Origin: Alphaproteobacteria bacterium
GTDB lineage: Bacteria > Pseudomonadota > Alphaproteobacteria > Rhizobiales > Rhizobiaceae
Assembly: GCA_024280375.1 (NCBI GenBank)
Contig: JAJRQF010000060.1
Span: 1-64,000 of the forward strand
Direction of reading: 5' to 3'
DNA length: 64,000 nt
A program made the position numbers and the translations under genes. Positions within the stretch are counted from its first letter, which is position 1. Every line of letters begins with the position of its first letter. The notes under the pieces are model-generated. The model was given only the letters and a program-made list of their open reading frames with translations, was not told where the DNA came from and searched no databases. Shown piece after piece: positions 63,251-64,000 of the stretch.

Positions 63251-63518
63251 TAGGGCCTGGACTCAATTAGGAATACGGCTGTGCAGCATAACAATTTTGC
63301 TTCCACAAGGCGAAAATGATCGAATTGGTCGGCCACCAATGAGGAGTTTTCAACGCTGTAGGGCAAAATTGTCATGCTGCCCTCATGGGTTGGGGTAAAA
63401 TGACCCACTTCAGCGTCGAAAAGCCTTGCTGATGGGCCGCATCGCCTGTATTTTTCTCCTTGATTTGAACCATTTTACCTCCAACACAGTTCGTAATCTT
63501 AATTGGGTTCAGACCCTA
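63251..63518. mobile_element. Structured 268-bp element with terminal inverted repeats (MITE-like), copy E2
   Basis: The ends TAGGGCCTGGACTCAATTAG (63251-) and the complement of 63486-63518 match over about 31 bases with mostly transition differences, and both ends begin TAGGG. Inside are arms 63283-63300 with 63363-63380 (17 of 18 paired) and 63388-63402 with 63471-63486 (one bulge). The first loop has ATTGGT...ACCAAT. The layout and length copy those of E1, though the inner sequences differ. It fills the gap between glnE and the partial kinase gene. No transposase is encoded. Confidence 0.78.
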
Positions 63519-63528
63519 AATTCCAGTG

Positions 63529-64000
63529 CTACTTTTGAATTATTTCCACCGGGATTGTAAAATCTGCAACAAGTCCCGGCTTTGCATCTCGAAGTGTCAA
63601 TGTACCATCGTGCAGACGCGCCACCGCGTCAACCAGACTTAGCCCCAAACCGGTGCCGGGCTTGCTGCGGCTTTTGTCCAACCGGACAAATCGGTCTTTA
63701 ACCCGCTCCTGATCCTCTAGAGGAATTCCCAGACCATTGTCGGTTACCACCACATGCAACTGGCCATCTTCATGGGAAATTTTCAACGAAACCCTGTGTG
63801 GCTTTTCATCACCTTCAACCGAATATTTGATTGCATTATCAACCAGATTGGCAATTGCCTGGCCGATCAACTCGCGATTGCCATTTATGTCAACCGATCC
63901 AGTCGCCGACAATTCGAATTCAACGCCCGCCTCTTCCGCCAATGGTTCATAAAGTTCGTGCACGTCTTGTATGATATTGGACAAATTAAATTCTGAAAAA
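63529..64000 (-). CDS. Sensor histidine kinase, C-terminal part (truncated by the window)
   Basis: The last 157 or so residues of a histidine kinase; the 5' part lies beyond the right edge. The ATPase domain shows ELIGQAIANLVDNAIKYS (N box), VVTDNGLGIPLED (G1) and SKPGTGLGLSLVDAV (G2). The stop is TAG. The partner domains are not visible, so the signal is unknown. An upstream in-frame ATG at 63984 is not a start, as the frame stays open to the edge. Confidence 0.9.
   Translation of the reverse strand, partial: FSEFNLSNIIQDVHELYEPLAEEAGVEFELSATGSVDINGNRELIGQAIANLVDNAIKYSVEGDEKPHRVSLKISHEDGQLHVVVTDNGLGIPLEDQERVKDRFVRLDKSRSKPGTGLGLSLVDAVARLHDGTLTLRDAKPGLVADFTIPVEIIQK

Overview
The window looks like chromosomal DNA of an alphaproteobacterium of the order Hyphomicrobiales (Rhizobiales), probably a free-living and perhaps marine member. 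This is an inference from gene content: an invasion-locus-B-like periplasmic protein, secreted EF-hand proteins, a PleC/DivJ-like histidine kinase, a GlnE of rhizobial length, TakP-like TRAP and Liv-type uptake proteins, and palindromic intergenic repeats typical of the order. G+C looks moderate by eye. No phage, conjugation, CRISPR or transposase gene was seen. A tRNA-Ser(GCU) lies at the left edge and a truncated histidine kinase at the right edge.

Layout. 0.3-9 kb: a catabolic island with a PaaI-type thioesterase, two tandem acyl-CoA dehydrogenases, three SDR dehydrogenases, an APH-like kinase, a MaoC hydratase and a divergent ACAD10/11-like dehydrogenase. 9-13 kb: three EamA exporters and a PhnD-like binding protein. 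13-19.6 kb: a Liv-type ABC importer with an embedded acyl-CoA synthetase and its binding protein. 20-28 kb: a GGDEF/EAL protein, a second CoA ligase, and small envelope or unknown proteins. 28-35.5 kb: an accessory, repeat-rich stretch with secreted small proteins, a Rieske protein and a divergent SufR-like regulator. 35.5-45 kb: AMP nucleosidase, two coupled Sel1 proteins, ETF-ubiquinone oxidoreductase, a multicopper oxidase, an MFS transporter and a family-4 uracil-DNA glycosylase. 45-48.7 kb: a TPP-riboswitch operon thiM-thiE-thiD-TRAP binding protein. 48.7-64 kb: an orphan CoxL-like molybdoenzyme subunit, an EamA exporter, pgi, pepN, a PAS histidine kinase, an EF-hand protein, glnE and the partial kinase.

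How the genes may work together. The island, the Liv importer and the two ligases would let the cell import a carboxylic acid, activate it to a CoA thioester and oxidise it. The acyl-CoA dehydrogenases need ETF and ETF-QO, and ETF-QO is in the window. The kinase plus ACAD10/11-like pair suggests that a hydroxyacyl-CoA is dehydrated through a phosphorylated intermediate. No thiolase was seen, so the pathway is incomplete here.

The most unusual signals are non-coding. One is a family of short hairpins with a fixed core (TTGCGC...ACGTGC) and arms that change in sequence but stay complementary. Another is a pair of about 269-bp elements with TA-flanked terminal inverted repeats enclosing two internal hairpins, one of which supplies the pepN stop codon. 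Others are a leader before livH in which the ribosome binding site can be paired, and the TPP-controlled operon ending in a TRAP binding protein. Many genes appear to start with TTG after a good Shine-Dalgarno sequence.
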